A DNA stretch of 56,971 bases from Desulfovibrionales bacterium (GCA_030156255.1 JASGMV010000022.1:1-56971); one strand, 5' to 3'. Positions 25,407-34,661 are shown, counted from the first letter of the stretch. Numbers and translations are program-made. Notes: generated by a model from the letters alone, not told the origin.

Positions 25407-28400
25407 TGCTGTCGAAATTTTTCCTGGACCGGCCGGTTTTCGCATGGGTCGTCGCCATTGTTCTGATGACAACCGGCGCGCTGGCCATCTACCAGATGCC
25501 CATCGCCCAGTATCCGCCCATCGCGCCGCCGTCCATCGCCGTCACCGCCTTTTACCCCGGCGCTTCGGCCGAAACCGTGGAGAACACCGTGACCCAGGTC
25601 ATCGAGCAAAAGATGACCGGTCTGGACGGCATGCTCTACCTTTCCGGAACGAGCTCCTCTTCCGGCCAGTCGAGGCTTGAGCTGACCTTTGAAGCGGGAA
25701 CCGATCCGGATCTGGCTTGGTCCAAGGTCCAGAACAAACTGCAACTGGCCATGGCCAGTCTGCCCGATGTGGTGCAACGCTCCGGCGTCGAGGTCAGCAA
25801 GTCCACCCGAAATTATCTCATCGTCGTGGGGTTGGTTTCGGAAGACGGCTCCATGAGCGGCGAGGACCTGCGCGACTACGCCCAGTCCACGCTGGAGAAG
25901 GTCTTGTCCAGAGTGCCCGGGGTGGGCGAGGTGGAAAATTTCGGTACGCAGTACGCCATGCGCGTGTGGGTCGATCCTGATAAGTTGAACAGCTATAAGC
26001 TGACCATGGAGGATGTCATCTCGGCGCTCAGTGCGTACAACGTCGAGGTTTCCGCCGGTCAGTTTGGCGGCGCGCCGTCCGTCGAGGGCCAACGCCTGAA
26101 CTCCGCCATTATTGTGCAGCATCTTCTGCAGACGCCGGAGGAATTCTCCTCCATCCCCCTGCGCATCAATCAAGACGGTTCTACGATCAGAATCAAAGAT
26201 ATAGGCCGGACGGAGCTGGGATCTGAGCGTTACGACATAGTGGGGCACTTCAATGGTAAACCTTCCGCCGGTATGGCCATCCGACAGGCCGCCGGCGCCA
26301 ACGCCCTGGACACCGTCGACGCCATCAAGGCGACGATGGAGGAAATGAGCCGCTATTTTCCCCCCGGCGTGAAGGTTGTCTATCCCTATGACACGACGCC
26401 CTTCACTCGGGTGGCCATCAATGAGGTGGTCAAGACCCTGCTTGAGGCGGTGGGGCTGGTCTTTTTGATCATGTTCGTGTTCATGGGCACGTTTCGGGCG
26501 ACCCTGATTCCGACCATCGCTGTGCCGGTAGTCCTGCTGGGGACCTTCGCGGTCCTGGGTTTTTTCGGTTTTTCCATCAACATGTTGACCATGTTCGCCA
26601 TGGTGTTGGCCATCGGCCTTCTGGTGGACGACGCTATTGTGGTGGTGGAGAACGTGGAGCGGATCATGGCCGAGGAAGGGCTTTCGCCCAGAGAGGCCAC
26701 AGCGAAGTCGATGGAGGAAATCACCAGCGCGTTGGTCGGCATCGGCCTGGTGCTCTCGGCGGTTTTTGGCCCCATGGCCTTTTTCGGAGGGTCCACCGGG
26801 GTTCTCTACCGGCAATTTTCCGTCACGATTATCGCATCCATGCTTCTGTCGGTGCTCGTGGCCCTCATTCTGACCCCGGTCCTCTGCGCGTCGTTCCTGA
26901 AACCGGTTCCCAAGGGACATGGGGCGGGGGACACCGCAATCCGCTGCCTGCGTCCCTTCTTCAGGTTGTTTGACCGGATATTCGGTCGAATCAGAACCTT
27001 GTACGTGGGGTTGGTCGGCCATTCCTTCGCCAAAAGCACGCGCTACGTGATCATCTACCTCCTGCTCGTGGCGACGGTCGGTTTTTTATTCCATCGGATG
27101 ACCTCCTCCTACATTCCGGACGAGGACCAAGGCATCCTGATGGTCCAGGCCACGCTGCCCGCAGGCTCCACGACCCTGGAGCAGACGCAGGCGACCATGG
27201 GCGAGGTGAAAAAATATTTCATGGAGCATGAGCAGGATGCAATAGAAGCTTTTATGGATGTCTCCGGCGTGAGTTTCGCCGGGCAGGGGCAAAATCTCGC
27301 GATGGGTTTCGTCAAGCTCAAAGACTGGGACCTACGCGACAGACCGGACTTGCGGGTCAACGCCATCGCCGCCAGGGCCATGAAGGAGTTTTCGAAGATC
27401 AAGGGCGCTCTGGTCTATGCCTTTCCGCCTCCGCCGGTCGTCGAATTGGGGATGGCCTCCGGTTTCGATTTTCAGTTGCAGGACCGCGGCGGCCTGGGCC
27501 ACGCCCAGCTGATGGCGGCGCGTAACCAGCTTCTCGGCATGGCGTGGCGGGATTCGCGACTGACCAAGGTTCGTCCCAAAGGCATGGAGGATGTGCCGGA
27601 ATACCGCATCGACGTGGATTGGGACAAAGCAGGCGCATTGGGAGTTCCCATTTCGTCCATCCACACCACCATCTCCTCGGCCTTCGGCAGCAGCTACGTC
27701 AACGACTTCATCCAAGGCGGCCGGGTCAAGCAGGTTTATGTTCAGGCGGACGCCCCCTATCGCATGCAGCCGCAGGATTTGAATAAACTCTATGTCCGGA
27801 ATGACGCGGGCAAAATGGTTCCGTACGCGTCCTTCGCCACTGGGCGCTGGACCACGGGCTCCCCCTTGCTGGAGCGTTACAACGCCTTTCCATCCGTCAA
27901 TATTTGGGGAGAGCCGGCGCCCGGCCATAGTTCCGGCCAGGCCATGGACATCATGGAAGCGTTCGCTCGCAAACTGCCTCGGGGGATCGCCTACGACTGG
28001 ACCGGGTTGTCGTATCAGGAGCGTATGGCGACCTCGCAAGGTCCCATACTTTACGCCTTTTCTATTTTCGTGATTTTTCTTTGCGTGGCGGCCTTGTATG
28101 AAAGCTGGGCCATTCCTATCGTCAACCTGTTGATGCTGCCGCTCGGCGTATTGGGCGCCATCGTCGCGACCTCGCTGCGGGGATTGCCGAACGATGTGTA
28201 TTTTCAGATTGGTTTCCTGACGACCCTTGGGCTCTCGACCAAAAACGCCATTTTGATCATTCAGTTTATCAAGGAGCGGATGGGGCATGGTGAAAAACTC
28301 ATCGAGGCGACGCTTGGAGCCGTCAGAGTCCGATTTCGCCCCGTGCTGATGACCTCGCTGGCCTTTTTCTTCGGGGTGTTGCCGCTAGCCGTCGCCACCG

Positions 28401-28534
28401 GCGCTGGCGCCGGCGCGATGAACGCCATCGGCACGGCCGTTTGCGGCGGCATGCTTTCCGCGACGTTCATCGACCTTATTTTTATTCCATTGTTTTTTGT
28501 TCTCATTTTTCGAATCTTTCACGGAAAAGCATAA
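25406..28534 (+). CDS. RND multidrug efflux permease (AcrB/MexB-like)
   Basis: 1042 residues, full length for a hydrophobe/amphiphile (HAE-1) pump. It begins 'MLSKFFLDRPVFAWVVAIVL' and has the expected 12 membrane helices and two large periplasmic loops. The proton-relay residues are present: Asp408 and Asp409 in 'AIGLLVDDAIVVVENVER' and Lys946 in 'LGLSTKNAILIIQFIKE'. It exports drugs, dyes and detergents in exchange for protons. No outer-membrane factor gene (TolC/OprM) follows, so it must borrow a channel encoded elsewhere. It is coupled to the adaptor gene by a one-base overlap, and both are probably controlled by the TetR protein upstream. Confidence 0.96.
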   Translation: MLSKFFLDRPVFAWVVAIVLMTTGALAIYQMPIAQYPPIAPPSIAVTAFYPGASAETVENTVTQVIEQKMTGLDGMLYLSGTSSSSGQSRLELTFEAGTDPDLAWSKVQNKLQLAMASLPDVVQRSGVEVSKSTRNYLIVVGLVSEDGSMSGEDLRDYAQSTLEKVLSRVPGVGEVENFGTQYAMRVWVDPDKLNSYKLTMEDVISALSAYNVEVSAGQFGGAPSVEGQRLNSAIIVQHLLQTPEEFSSIPLRINQDGSTIRIKDIGRTELGSERYDIVGHFNGKPSAGMAIRQAAGANALDTVDAIKATMEEMSRYFPPGVKVVYPYDTTPFTRVAINEVVKTLLEAVGLVFLIMFVFMGTFRATLIPTIAVPVVLLGTFAVLGFFGFSINMLTMFAMVLAIGLLVDDAIVVVENVERIMAEEGLSPREATAKSMEEITSALVGIGLVLSAVFGPMAFFGGSTGVLYRQFSVTIIASMLLSVLVALILTPVLCASFLKPVPKGHGAGDTAIRCLRPFFRLFDRIFGRIRTLYVGLVGHSFAKSTRYVIIYLLLVATVGFLFHRMTSSYIPDEDQGILMVQATLPAGSTTLEQTQATMGEVKKYFMEHEQDAIEAFMDVSGVSFAGQGQNLAMGFVKLKDWDLRDRPDLRVNAIAARAMKEFSKIKGALVYAFPPPPVVELGMASGFDFQLQDRGGLGHAQLMAARNQLLGMAWRDSRLTKVRPKGMEDVPEYRIDVDWDKAGALGVPISSIHTTISSAFGSSYVNDFIQGGRVKQVYVQADAPYRMQPQDLNKLYVRNDAGKMVPYASFATGRWTTGSPLLERYNAFPSVNIWGEPAPGHSSGQAMDIMEAFARKLPRGIAYDWTGLSYQERMATSQGPILYAFSIFVIFLCVAALYESWAIPIVNLLMLPLGVLGAIVATSLRGLPNDVYFQIGFLTTLGLSTKNAILIIQFIKERMGHGEKLIEATLGAVRVRFRPVLMTSLAFFFGVLPLAVATGAGAGAMNAIGTAVCGGMLSATFIDLIFIPLFFVLIFRIFHGKA

Positions 28535-28613
28535 CGGTGTCGTTCGTTGTGATCGTTGAGCGCTGTTTGGGGCGTTAGCGACTCCGCTCCACGGGTGTTT
28601 TGGAGACCCGTTC

Positions 28614-28647
28614 CAGGGCTCTGTAAGGATTTGCGAGCAAATTTTTG
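28614..28647. repeat. Dispersed repeat, copy B
   Basis: 'CTGTAAGGATTTGCGAGCAA' with flanks, sharing its first 14 bases exactly with copy A at 23029-23060 and folding as TTTGC/GCAAA. It lies about 80 bases after the pump gene, on the opposite side of the TetR-RND region from copy A. Confidence 0.5.
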
Positions 28648-28748
28648 CAGTGAAGTGTTTTGAAGGAAGAGCGTGGAATGCTCTGAAATTGAAGCGACGC
28701 TGCAAAAAGCCATGGTTGGAGAATCTTCCGCGTCGGACAACGACGCTT

Positions 28749-28771
28749 CGGACTTCGAAAAGCGAAGTCCG
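28749..28771. repeat. Perfect nine-base hairpin
   Basis: CGGACTTCG / CGAAGTCCG with a five-base loop AAAAG. No T run follows on either strand, so it is not a standard terminator. It could be a transcript-stabilising hairpin or part of a repeat element. Confidence 0.5.
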
Positions 28772-28953
28772 TCGCTGAGGCTTCCCCTTTCGACGGGCGC
28801 CAAACAAGACGAGGCCTCTTCTGGCGAGAAGGAGGGAACGGTCCGAGCGGGCGCCGCGTCTTCCGGCGGCGTCGCCGCGTTACATAAACGCAGAGCCCGC
28901 CTGCGCGCCGGGCTACAGAGAGAGACCTTCAGCGGTCGATGGTGGGAATGGGA

Positions 28954-29169
28954 TTATTCAAGCGTTCTGCGGCAGGAGCGAATTTGCAACTCTTGGAGGA
29001 TCAACTGTTCGTACTCGGGACCGGGCAGGGCCTCGCGAATGTCTTCGTCGTCGCTCAACCGCAGAAGGAACTGGGTCTCTTCCCAGAAGTCCAGGAGTTC
29101 TTCGTAGCCAAGAGCCTTCAGTTGATCTTCAAATGAAAAATCTTGGGAATCGTCCGTAAAGCGGGCCAT
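28954..29169 (-). CDS. Small acidic protein of unknown function
   Basis: 71 residues, acidic and predicted helical ('LKALGYEELLDFWEETQFLL', 'LSDDEDIREALPGPEYEQL'). The amino-acid pattern is clearly protein-like (regular hydrophobic spacing, acidic clusters). An AGGAGG lies 12 bases before the ATG, a longer gap than usual. No signal peptide, cysteine pair or enzymatic motif is visible. It is divergent from the cheW gene and convergent with the RND operon. I do not recognise the family; a small adaptor or regulator is one possibility. Confidence 0.65.
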   Translation of the reverse strand: MARFTDDSQDFSFEDQLKALGYEELLDFWEETQFLLRLSDDEDIREALPGPEYEQLILQELQIRSCRRTLE

Positions 29170-29296
29170 GATAGAAGGCGTCCTCCTAGCTAGAGGGGGT
29201 ATCGTCGTTTGGGACGGCTGGCGGTCCGGCGGCGACGAACGGCCGAAGTGCGGCGGCCGTCGGTATCAGGCATAAAGCTTTTAGAGGAGGCCGTCA

Positions 29297-29371
29297 ATGC
29301 CGGAGCAGCCGCTTCCTTCTGCGGCGGGCGCCGGAAAAGCTGCACTGCTTCTTGACATCGCAGCAGGATAA
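29297..29371 (+). CDS. Candidate 24-residue small ORF or leader peptide before cheW
   Basis: An ATG at 29297 follows GAGGAGG at six bases, the best ribosome site in the neighbourhood. It opens a frame of 24 codons (begins MPEQPLPSAAGAGK, ends LLLDIAAG) that stops 85 bases before cheW. A GCCGC/GCGGC hairpin lies inside it. It may be a translated leader or a small protein; chance cannot be excluded at this length. Confidence 0.3.
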   Translation: MPEQPLPSAAGAGKAALLLDIAAG

Positions 29372-29456
29372 GGCATTCTGTATGCGACGCGCGTTGAGCG
29401 GCCCTGGCCGCTGTTGTTCATTCGACTACGGCTTTGATCAAAGCGAGGACCAGCAT

Positions 29457-29933
29457 ATGGAAGAAGCTCAGAAACGCCAAGATTCCGACTTGATTCAGTT
29501 GGTGACCTTCAGCATCGGTGACGAAAAATTCGGAGTGGACATTCTTCGGGTTCAAGAGATCATTCGTATGATGGAGATCACCAAAGTGCCCCGCGCTCCG
29601 GAGTTTGTCGAGGGCGTCATCAACCTGCGCGGCAAGGTGATTCCCATTGTCGATCTGCGCAAACGTTTTGGCCTGGAGCCTCATGAGCACGACAAGCATA
29701 CGCGGATTATCGTCATCGAGATCATCAATATGATTGTCGGGTTCGTGGTGGACGCGGTCTCCGAGGTGTTGCGCATTCCGGCCAATACGGTGGAGCCGCC
29801 GCCGGCCGTGGTGTCCGGGCTCGAATCCGAATACATTAGCGGGGTGGGCAAGTTGGCGGACAGGTTGCTTATTTTGTTGGACCTCAACAGGTTGTTGTCC
29901 GGCGAAGAAAGAAATATGCTTGCCCAGGTCTGA
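29457..29933 (+). CDS. cheW: Chemotaxis coupling protein CheW
   Basis: 158 residues of one CheW domain, which bridges chemoreceptors and the kinase CheA. Typical segments are 'LVTFSIGDEKFGVDILRVQE', 'RAPEFVEGVINLRGKVIPIV', 'DLRKRFGL' and 'FVVDAVSEVLRI'. The ATG at 29457 has GAGGA eight bases upstream; the longer frame from a TTG at 29352 adds unrelated residues. No cheA or other che gene adjoins it, so it stands alone. A chemoreceptor gene 15 kb to the right may share the pathway. Confidence 0.95.
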   Translation: MEEAQKRQDSDLIQLVTFSIGDEKFGVDILRVQEIIRMMEITKVPRAPEFVEGVINLRGKVIPIVDLRKRFGLEPHEHDKHTRIIVIEIINMIVGFVVDAVSEVLRIPANTVEPPPAVVSGLESEYISGVGKLADRLLILLDLNRLLSGEERNMLAQV

Positions 29934-30197
29934 GGTCCGGGCGGCATCGGATTTCAGTTGGCGTCGTCCGCTCTTGCCAGGATTTCGCGCGACGTGTTAT
30001 TGGAAAAGAAGAAAGGCCTCTTGCGCCTTACGGCTGCGGGGGGCGTTTCTTTTTAGATTTTTTGCATTGGGCTGGCGCAACACGGCTCTCAGCCGATGGC
30101 CCCGCCAGCTGGCGCATCCGACTTCCTGTACAGGGACGACCGTCGGTATTTTCAACCTCCTCGCAGGCGTCCACAGCCCACATCTTGCGGCGATCTC

Positions 30198-33100
30198 GTG
30201 ACCGATACAACGAAATTAAAAGAATTTTTGGAAGGCGGCTCCCCAAGTCTCCGGGTCGCCAAGAGCGGCCCGGCGACGTTGGCCTATCTGTTCAGCTCGC
30301 TGCTCGCCAGGTTCAAACCGGCGCTGGTCTTGGCCGCGGGCCGCGACTACGCCCAGCTTGCGGCCTTGTTGCAGCTCTTCTGTCCCGTAACGTCCGATCC
30401 TCTGGCGCCGGTCTGGGAGCGCGGCTGGGCCGCGTTGCCCGCCTTCACGCCGGCCGACAACACCGCCGCCGCCTGGGGCGAACGGTTCGCGGCGTTGTAC
30501 GCCTTGGGCCGAGCCCATGGGGCGCGGGGTGCTTTGGTCCATGCGGACAATCTGCTGCTCAAATGGCCGCCGTCCCGAATCGTGGCCGAGGCCAGCCTGG
30601 AGTTGCAATGCGGGGAGGAGATGTCCCCGGAGCTATTGCTGGAGCAGGCCGTGGAGTGGGGGTACGCGCGCCAGGCCATGGTGACGTCGGTGGGAGAAAT
30701 CGCCCGGCGCGGCGACATCCTGGATATTTTCGCACCGGGATATTCGCTGCCCCTGCGCATGGAGTTCTTCGGCGAGACCCTGGAGGGCGTTCGCCTGTTC
30801 GACCCGTCCACCCAGCGGTCGCGGCAGGACCTGGAGTCCGCGGTGGTGCTGCCGTGCGGCCCCGCCCTGCTCGGAGGAGAACATTTGGCCCGCGCCCGGC
30901 GGTTGTGGGGCCAGCTGGGCAAAACCGGGGAACTGAGCCAAAACGCAGCCGTCCATCTGGAGGAGCAGGCGGGACAGTTCGCCGACAACCGCATTTTGCC
31001 CGGACTCTATTACGACGACGCCTGCGATCTGCTGTCGCACTTGCCTTCTCAGGCGGCGGTGCTGCAGTCCTCCGGAGAGGGCGTGCGCAGCCGGCTGGAG
31101 GAGTGCTCCTGGCAATGGCGGGAGTACTTTGAAGGCGAACAGCGCGAACACGGCCGGCGCTGGCCCCGGCATCTGGTCCTGCGCACCGATTCCGCGGCCC
31201 TGGAGTCCTTGAGACCGCTCAGGTCCCTGGTCCAGGAAGATTTGGTCATCGGCCGGGAGCGGCGCGGGATCGAGCTGCCGGAATCCGAAATCAACGATTT
31301 TTCCGACGTATTCTGGAAACCGGAGCAGCGGCGCCGGCCCTTCTCCGCGCTCATTCAGGCTTTGGAGGATTGGAGCTCCAGCAAAAGCCAGGTGGTGTTG
31401 AGTTTTCGCAGCGTGCGTTCGCGTTCGAAGTTTCTCTCCCTCGCCGAAGGGCGCGGGCTGCGGTTCGAGACGGGCTACAGTCCGACCTCCAAAGGGCTCT
31501 TCGCTCGGGTATCCCCCTTGCGGAAGGGGTTTGAACTGGCTTGGCGGGACATGGTGGTCCTGTCCGAAAACGTGCTCCAACCGGAGCAGGCGGACAAGCC
31601 GGATCGCCGACGGGAGGCTTTTCAGGGCCTGGCCCGTTTGGACGAGATAGCTCAGGGCGATTTGGTCGTGCATCGCGATTACGGACTCGGCCGCTACAAC
31701 GGCCTGCACCATCTGCGCATCGGCGCGGCCAAAGGCGATTACCTGCTGCTTCTCTTCGACGGGGACGACAAGCTTTACCTGCCCGTTGACCGGTTGAACC
31801 TGGTTCAGCGCTACAAAGGGCCCGAAGGCGTTCTCCCCTCCCTGGACAGCTTGCGCGGCGTGCGCTGGAAAAACGCCCGGGAGCGGGCGCGCAAGGCCGT
31901 GGAGAAGATCGCCAAAGAATTGGTGGACATGTACGCCTACCGTAAGGTGGTCAAAGGACAGCGGTACGGGCCGCTGGACAAGCTGTATCAGGAGTTCGAG
32001 GCGACCTTCGGCTTCGAGGAGACGCCGGACCAGGCCCAGGCAATCGAGGATGTGTTTCGGGACATGGAGGCTGCGGCCCCCATGGACCGTCTGGTGTGCG
32101 GGGACGTCGGCTTCGGCAAGACCGAGGTGGCCCTGCGCGCCGCTTTCCGGGCGGTGACGGACGGTCGGCAGGCGGCGCTGTTGTGCCCCACCACCGTGCT
32201 GGCCGAGCAGCATTACCAGACCTTCACCCAACGCATGGAGGATTTTCCCGTCAGGGTGGGGATGCTCAGCCGCTTCGTGCCGGCCAAGCGGCAGAAGCAG
32301 ATTCTGGCCGCCGCGGCGCGGGGAGAGGTGGACGTGCTCATCGGCACGCACCGCCTGCTGTCCAAGGACGTCGTTTTGCCCAACCTCGGCCTGTTGATTC
32401 TGGACGAGGAACAGCGCTTCGGGGTCAAGCACAAGGAGCGCCTCAAGGAGCTCAAAAAGAGCGTGGACGCTTTGACCTTGACCGCCACCCCCATTCCCCG
32501 GACGCTCCAGCTGTCCTTGTCCGGGGTGCGGTCCCTGTCGGTCATCGAGACGCCTCCCGTGGACCGTAAACCCGTGATCACGGCGCTCATGGAGCAGAGC
32601 GATCCGGAGTTGCCGTTGATCCTGCAGCGGGAGCTGGACCGCGGCGGGCAGGTTTTTTGGGTGCACAACCGGGTGGAGAATCTGGACCGGGTGGCCGAGC
32701 GGGTGCGTTCTCTTGCGCCCCAGGCTCGCGTTGGCATGGCCCACGGCCAGATGCGGGAAAAAGAGCTGGAGGAGGCCATGCACCGCTTCTGGCACAAGGA
32801 GATGGACATTCTGGTCTGCACGGCGATCGTGGAGTCTGGATTGGATTTCCCCAACGCCAACACCCTTGTAGTGGACCGGGCCGACATTTTCGGGTTAGGG
32901 CAGCTGTATCAGCTTCGAGGCCGGGTGGGCCGCAGCGAACGGCAGGCCTACGCTTATTTTTTGGTGAACGACGCCGAGCGGATCGGAGAGAAGGCCCGCA
33001 AACGTCTCAAGGTCATTTTGGAGATGGATTACCTTGGCGCAGGCTTCAAGGTGGCCATGGAGGACCTCCGGCTCCGAGGCGCGGGGAATATCCTGGGCGA

Positions 33101-33653
33101 GGCCCAATCCGGCCACATCGCCAAAGTCGGGCTGGACCTCTTTCTGGAAATGTTGGAGGAGGAAGTCCGAAGGCAAAAAGGCGAGGGGCCGGCGCGCTCC
33201 GTGGAGCCCGAACTTTCGTTTTCCTTCGAGGCGCACATTCCGGAGTCTTATTTGCCGGACGCCTCGGAGCGTTTGGCGTACTACCGTCGGCTCTCGTCCG
33301 CGGACGAACGGCGGCAGGAGGAGGCGGCCCAGGAGATGCGGGACCGCTTCGGGCCCCATCCGGAGCCGTTGCGGCGTTTTTTGGCCGTACTCGGGCTCAA
33401 ACGCGATCTGAGTTCGCTGCAGGCTGTGCGGGCCGACATCCATCCCAGCAGGATGGTTATGGACTTTGGCGAGCGCAACGAGGCGATTCGGCCGGAGGAT
33501 CTGTTGGCCTGGATGGAAGGCCGCAACGGCCGCGTCCGGCTCATCCCTCCGGGCAAGGTCGAGATTCGCGTGGAGACCGGGGCCGATCCTTTGGACGGCC
33601 TCAAGGCTTTGGCCGAGGAATTGTCCTCCTTGCGGAGTCTGGCGGTTCAATGA
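30198..33653 (+). CDS. mfd: Transcription-repair coupling factor Mfd
   Basis: About 1151 residues. Mfd pushes stalled RNA polymerase off DNA damage and recruits UvrA. Domain order: UvrB-like N-terminal region, RNA-polymerase-interacting domain ('DLVVHRDYGLGRYNGLHHL', about 510-600), superfamily 2 helicase core with Walker A 'VCGDVGFGKTEVALRAAF', 'LLILDEEQRFGVKHKERL' and 'TATPIPRTLQLSLSG', then 'QLYQLRGRVGRSERQAYAYF' and the C-terminal TRCF domain. The start is uncertain: GTG at 30198 gives MTDTTKLKEFL and a normal length; ATG at 30096 would add 34 proline/arginine-rich residues. It heads a run of plus-strand genes down to rpsT. Confidence 0.94.
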   Translation: MTDTTKLKEFLEGGSPSLRVAKSGPATLAYLFSSLLARFKPALVLAAGRDYAQLAALLQLFCPVTSDPLAPVWERGWAALPAFTPADNTAAAWGERFAALYALGRAHGARGALVHADNLLLKWPPSRIVAEASLELQCGEEMSPELLLEQAVEWGYARQAMVTSVGEIARRGDILDIFAPGYSLPLRMEFFGETLEGVRLFDPSTQRSRQDLESAVVLPCGPALLGGEHLARARRLWGQLGKTGELSQNAAVHLEEQAGQFADNRILPGLYYDDACDLLSHLPSQAAVLQSSGEGVRSRLEECSWQWREYFEGEQREHGRRWPRHLVLRTDSAALESLRPLRSLVQEDLVIGRERRGIELPESEINDFSDVFWKPEQRRRPFSALIQALEDWSSSKSQVVLSFRSVRSRSKFLSLAEGRGLRFETGYSPTSKGLFARVSPLRKGFELAWRDMVVLSENVLQPEQADKPDRRREAFQGLARLDEIAQGDLVVHRDYGLGRYNGLHHLRIGAAKGDYLLLLFDGDDKLYLPVDRLNLVQRYKGPEGVLPSLDSLRGVRWKNARERARKAVEKIAKELVDMYAYRKVVKGQRYGPLDKLYQEFEATFGFEETPDQAQAIEDVFRDMEAAAPMDRLVCGDVGFGKTEVALRAAFRAVTDGRQAALLCPTTVLAEQHYQTFTQRMEDFPVRVGMLSRFVPAKRQKQILAAAARGEVDVLIGTHRLLSKDVVLPNLGLLILDEEQRFGVKHKERLKELKKSVDALTLTATPIPRTLQLSLSGVRSLSVIETPPVDRKPVITALMEQSDPELPLILQRELDRGGQVFWVHNRVENLDRVAERVRSLAPQARVGMAHGQMREKELEEAMHRFWHKEMDILVCTAIVESGLDFPNANTLVVDRADIFGLGQLYQLRGRVGRSERQAYAYFLVNDAERIGEKARKRLKVILEMDYLGAGFKVAMEDLRLRGAGNILGEAQSGHIAKVGLDLFLEMLEEEVRRQKGEGPARSVEPELSFSFEAHIPESYLPDASERLAYYRRLSSADERRQEEAAQEMRDRFGPHPEPLRRFLAVLGLKRDLSSLQAVRADIHPSRMVMDFGERNEAIRPEDLLAWMEGRNGRVRLIPPGKVEIRVETGADPLDGLKALAEELSSLRSLAVQ

Positions 33654-33686
33654 GACGGAGCAAGCTTTTGACGCAAGGAGTCCTCC

Positions 33687-34661
33687 ATGGGCGCTAGTCG
33701 GTTTTGTTTCGCGGCCTGTTTCGCCGCATTGGCCCTGGCCGTCGTGTTGGCCGGCTGCGAAGCCGCGCCTCAGGAGCCGGGCGTGGTGGCCCGTGTGAAC
33801 GGGCGACCGATCAAGTTGCGGCAACTGGAGTTCAAGTACGACTTGAACCATATGGACGCCCTGAGCGGGCCGGTTCCTACGGTGGAGGATCTGCGCTCCG
33901 AGTACGGAGAGATTCTGGGCGGGCTTATCGTTCAGGAACTGGTGGTCCAAGCTTTGGAGAAACGGGCCATGAGCGTCACGAGCGAGGAGGCGGCGCAGGC
34001 GGAACAGGAAATTCGGGCCGACTATCCGAACGGCGCGTTCGAGCAGGTGCTGATCGAGGAATACATCGATCTGGACGCCTGGCGGAAGCAGCTGCGTTAT
34101 CGGTTGGCGCTGAAGAAGTTGTTTCGACAGGTTCTGAGGCCTCGCATCAAATTGGATTACAAGGAAGCGGAGCAATATTACCAGGACCACTTGTCCGAGT
34201 TCCAGGTCCCCGAACGTTGGGAGTTGTTCGTGCTCACCGGGCCCGATCCCCAGGAGGTGGAGGCCGCGTGCGGCATGGACGATCCTGCGGACAACCGGGG
34301 TTCGCTCGCGGAAAAATATCCCGGCGCGACGCCGCGCTCCATCACCATTCAAAAGGACAAACTTCCCGACGCGTGGAGAACGGCCTTGAAGGACGCCAAA
34401 ATCGGGCGGCCCAGTAAAATCATTTCCGGCAACGGCGGCTTTGAATGCCTGATGCTGCAACACGTCTTTCCTGCAAGGACGCTGGACGCCATGGAGGCCT
34501 ACCCGCAGGTGGAGAGCATTTTGATCGACAACAAACTTCAGGCCGCCTTTGACCAATGGCTGGGGGAAGCCTTGTCCACAGCGCATATCGAGGTGTCGGA
34601 CCAACTTCTTGAGCGGGAACCCGCCGAACATTCGAAAGGTTCCGACCGGAGCGGTGAATAA
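33687..34661 (+). CDS. SurA/PpiC-family chaperone-like lipoprotein
   Basis: 324 residues. The N-terminal signal ends in lipobox 'VVLAGC' with Cys24. A SurA-N-like helical region follows ('VVARVNGRPIKLRQLEFKYD', 'LGGLIVQELVVQALEKRAM'), then a divergent PpiC-like region that keeps 'YYQDHLSEFQVPERWELFVL' but not a convincing prolyl-isomerase core. It probably acts as a periplasmic chaperone for outer-membrane or secreted proteins. AAGGAG precedes the ATG, 33 bases after mfd. It is followed by surA, so two related chaperones are made together. Prolyl isomerase activity is doubtful. Confidence 0.85.
   Translation: MGASRFCFAACFAALALAVVLAGCEAAPQEPGVVARVNGRPIKLRQLEFKYDLNHMDALSGPVPTVEDLRSEYGEILGGLIVQELVVQALEKRAMSVTSEEAAQAEQEIRADYPNGAFEQVLIEEYIDLDAWRKQLRYRLALKKLFRQVLRPRIKLDYKEAEQYYQDHLSEFQVPERWELFVLTGPDPQEVEAACGMDDPADNRGSLAEKYPGATPRSITIQKDKLPDAWRTALKDAKIGRPSKIISGNGGFECLMLQHVFPARTLDAMEAYPQVESILIDNKLQAAFDQWLGEALSTAHIEVSDQLLEREPAEHSKGSDRSGE

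Larger units (their letters stand above)
28535..28953. other. Intergenic stretch after the pump, no gene seen
   Basis: 419 bases between the RND pump and a convergent small gene. It holds repeat copy B (28614-28647) and a strong hairpin (28749-28771). A plus-strand frame at 28673-29107 has no good ribosome site and its composition looks non-coding. Confidence 0.6.

Noticed and set aside
25322-27022. 566-codon open frame on the minus strand
   Set aside because: It is opposite the RND genes and rich in His/Gly/Asp, as expected of a shadow.
28673-29107. 144-codon plus-strand frame after the RND pump
   Set aside because: It runs through the hairpin and over the better-supported 71-codon minus gene, and its residues look like non-coding translation.
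29990-30060. Possible terminator between cheW and mfd
   Set aside because: T-rich segments are present, but the candidate arms pair with bulges and mismatches only.
30633-32795. 720-codon open frame on the minus strand
   Set aside because: It is a GC-driven shadow of mfd; no ribosome site and no domain is visible.
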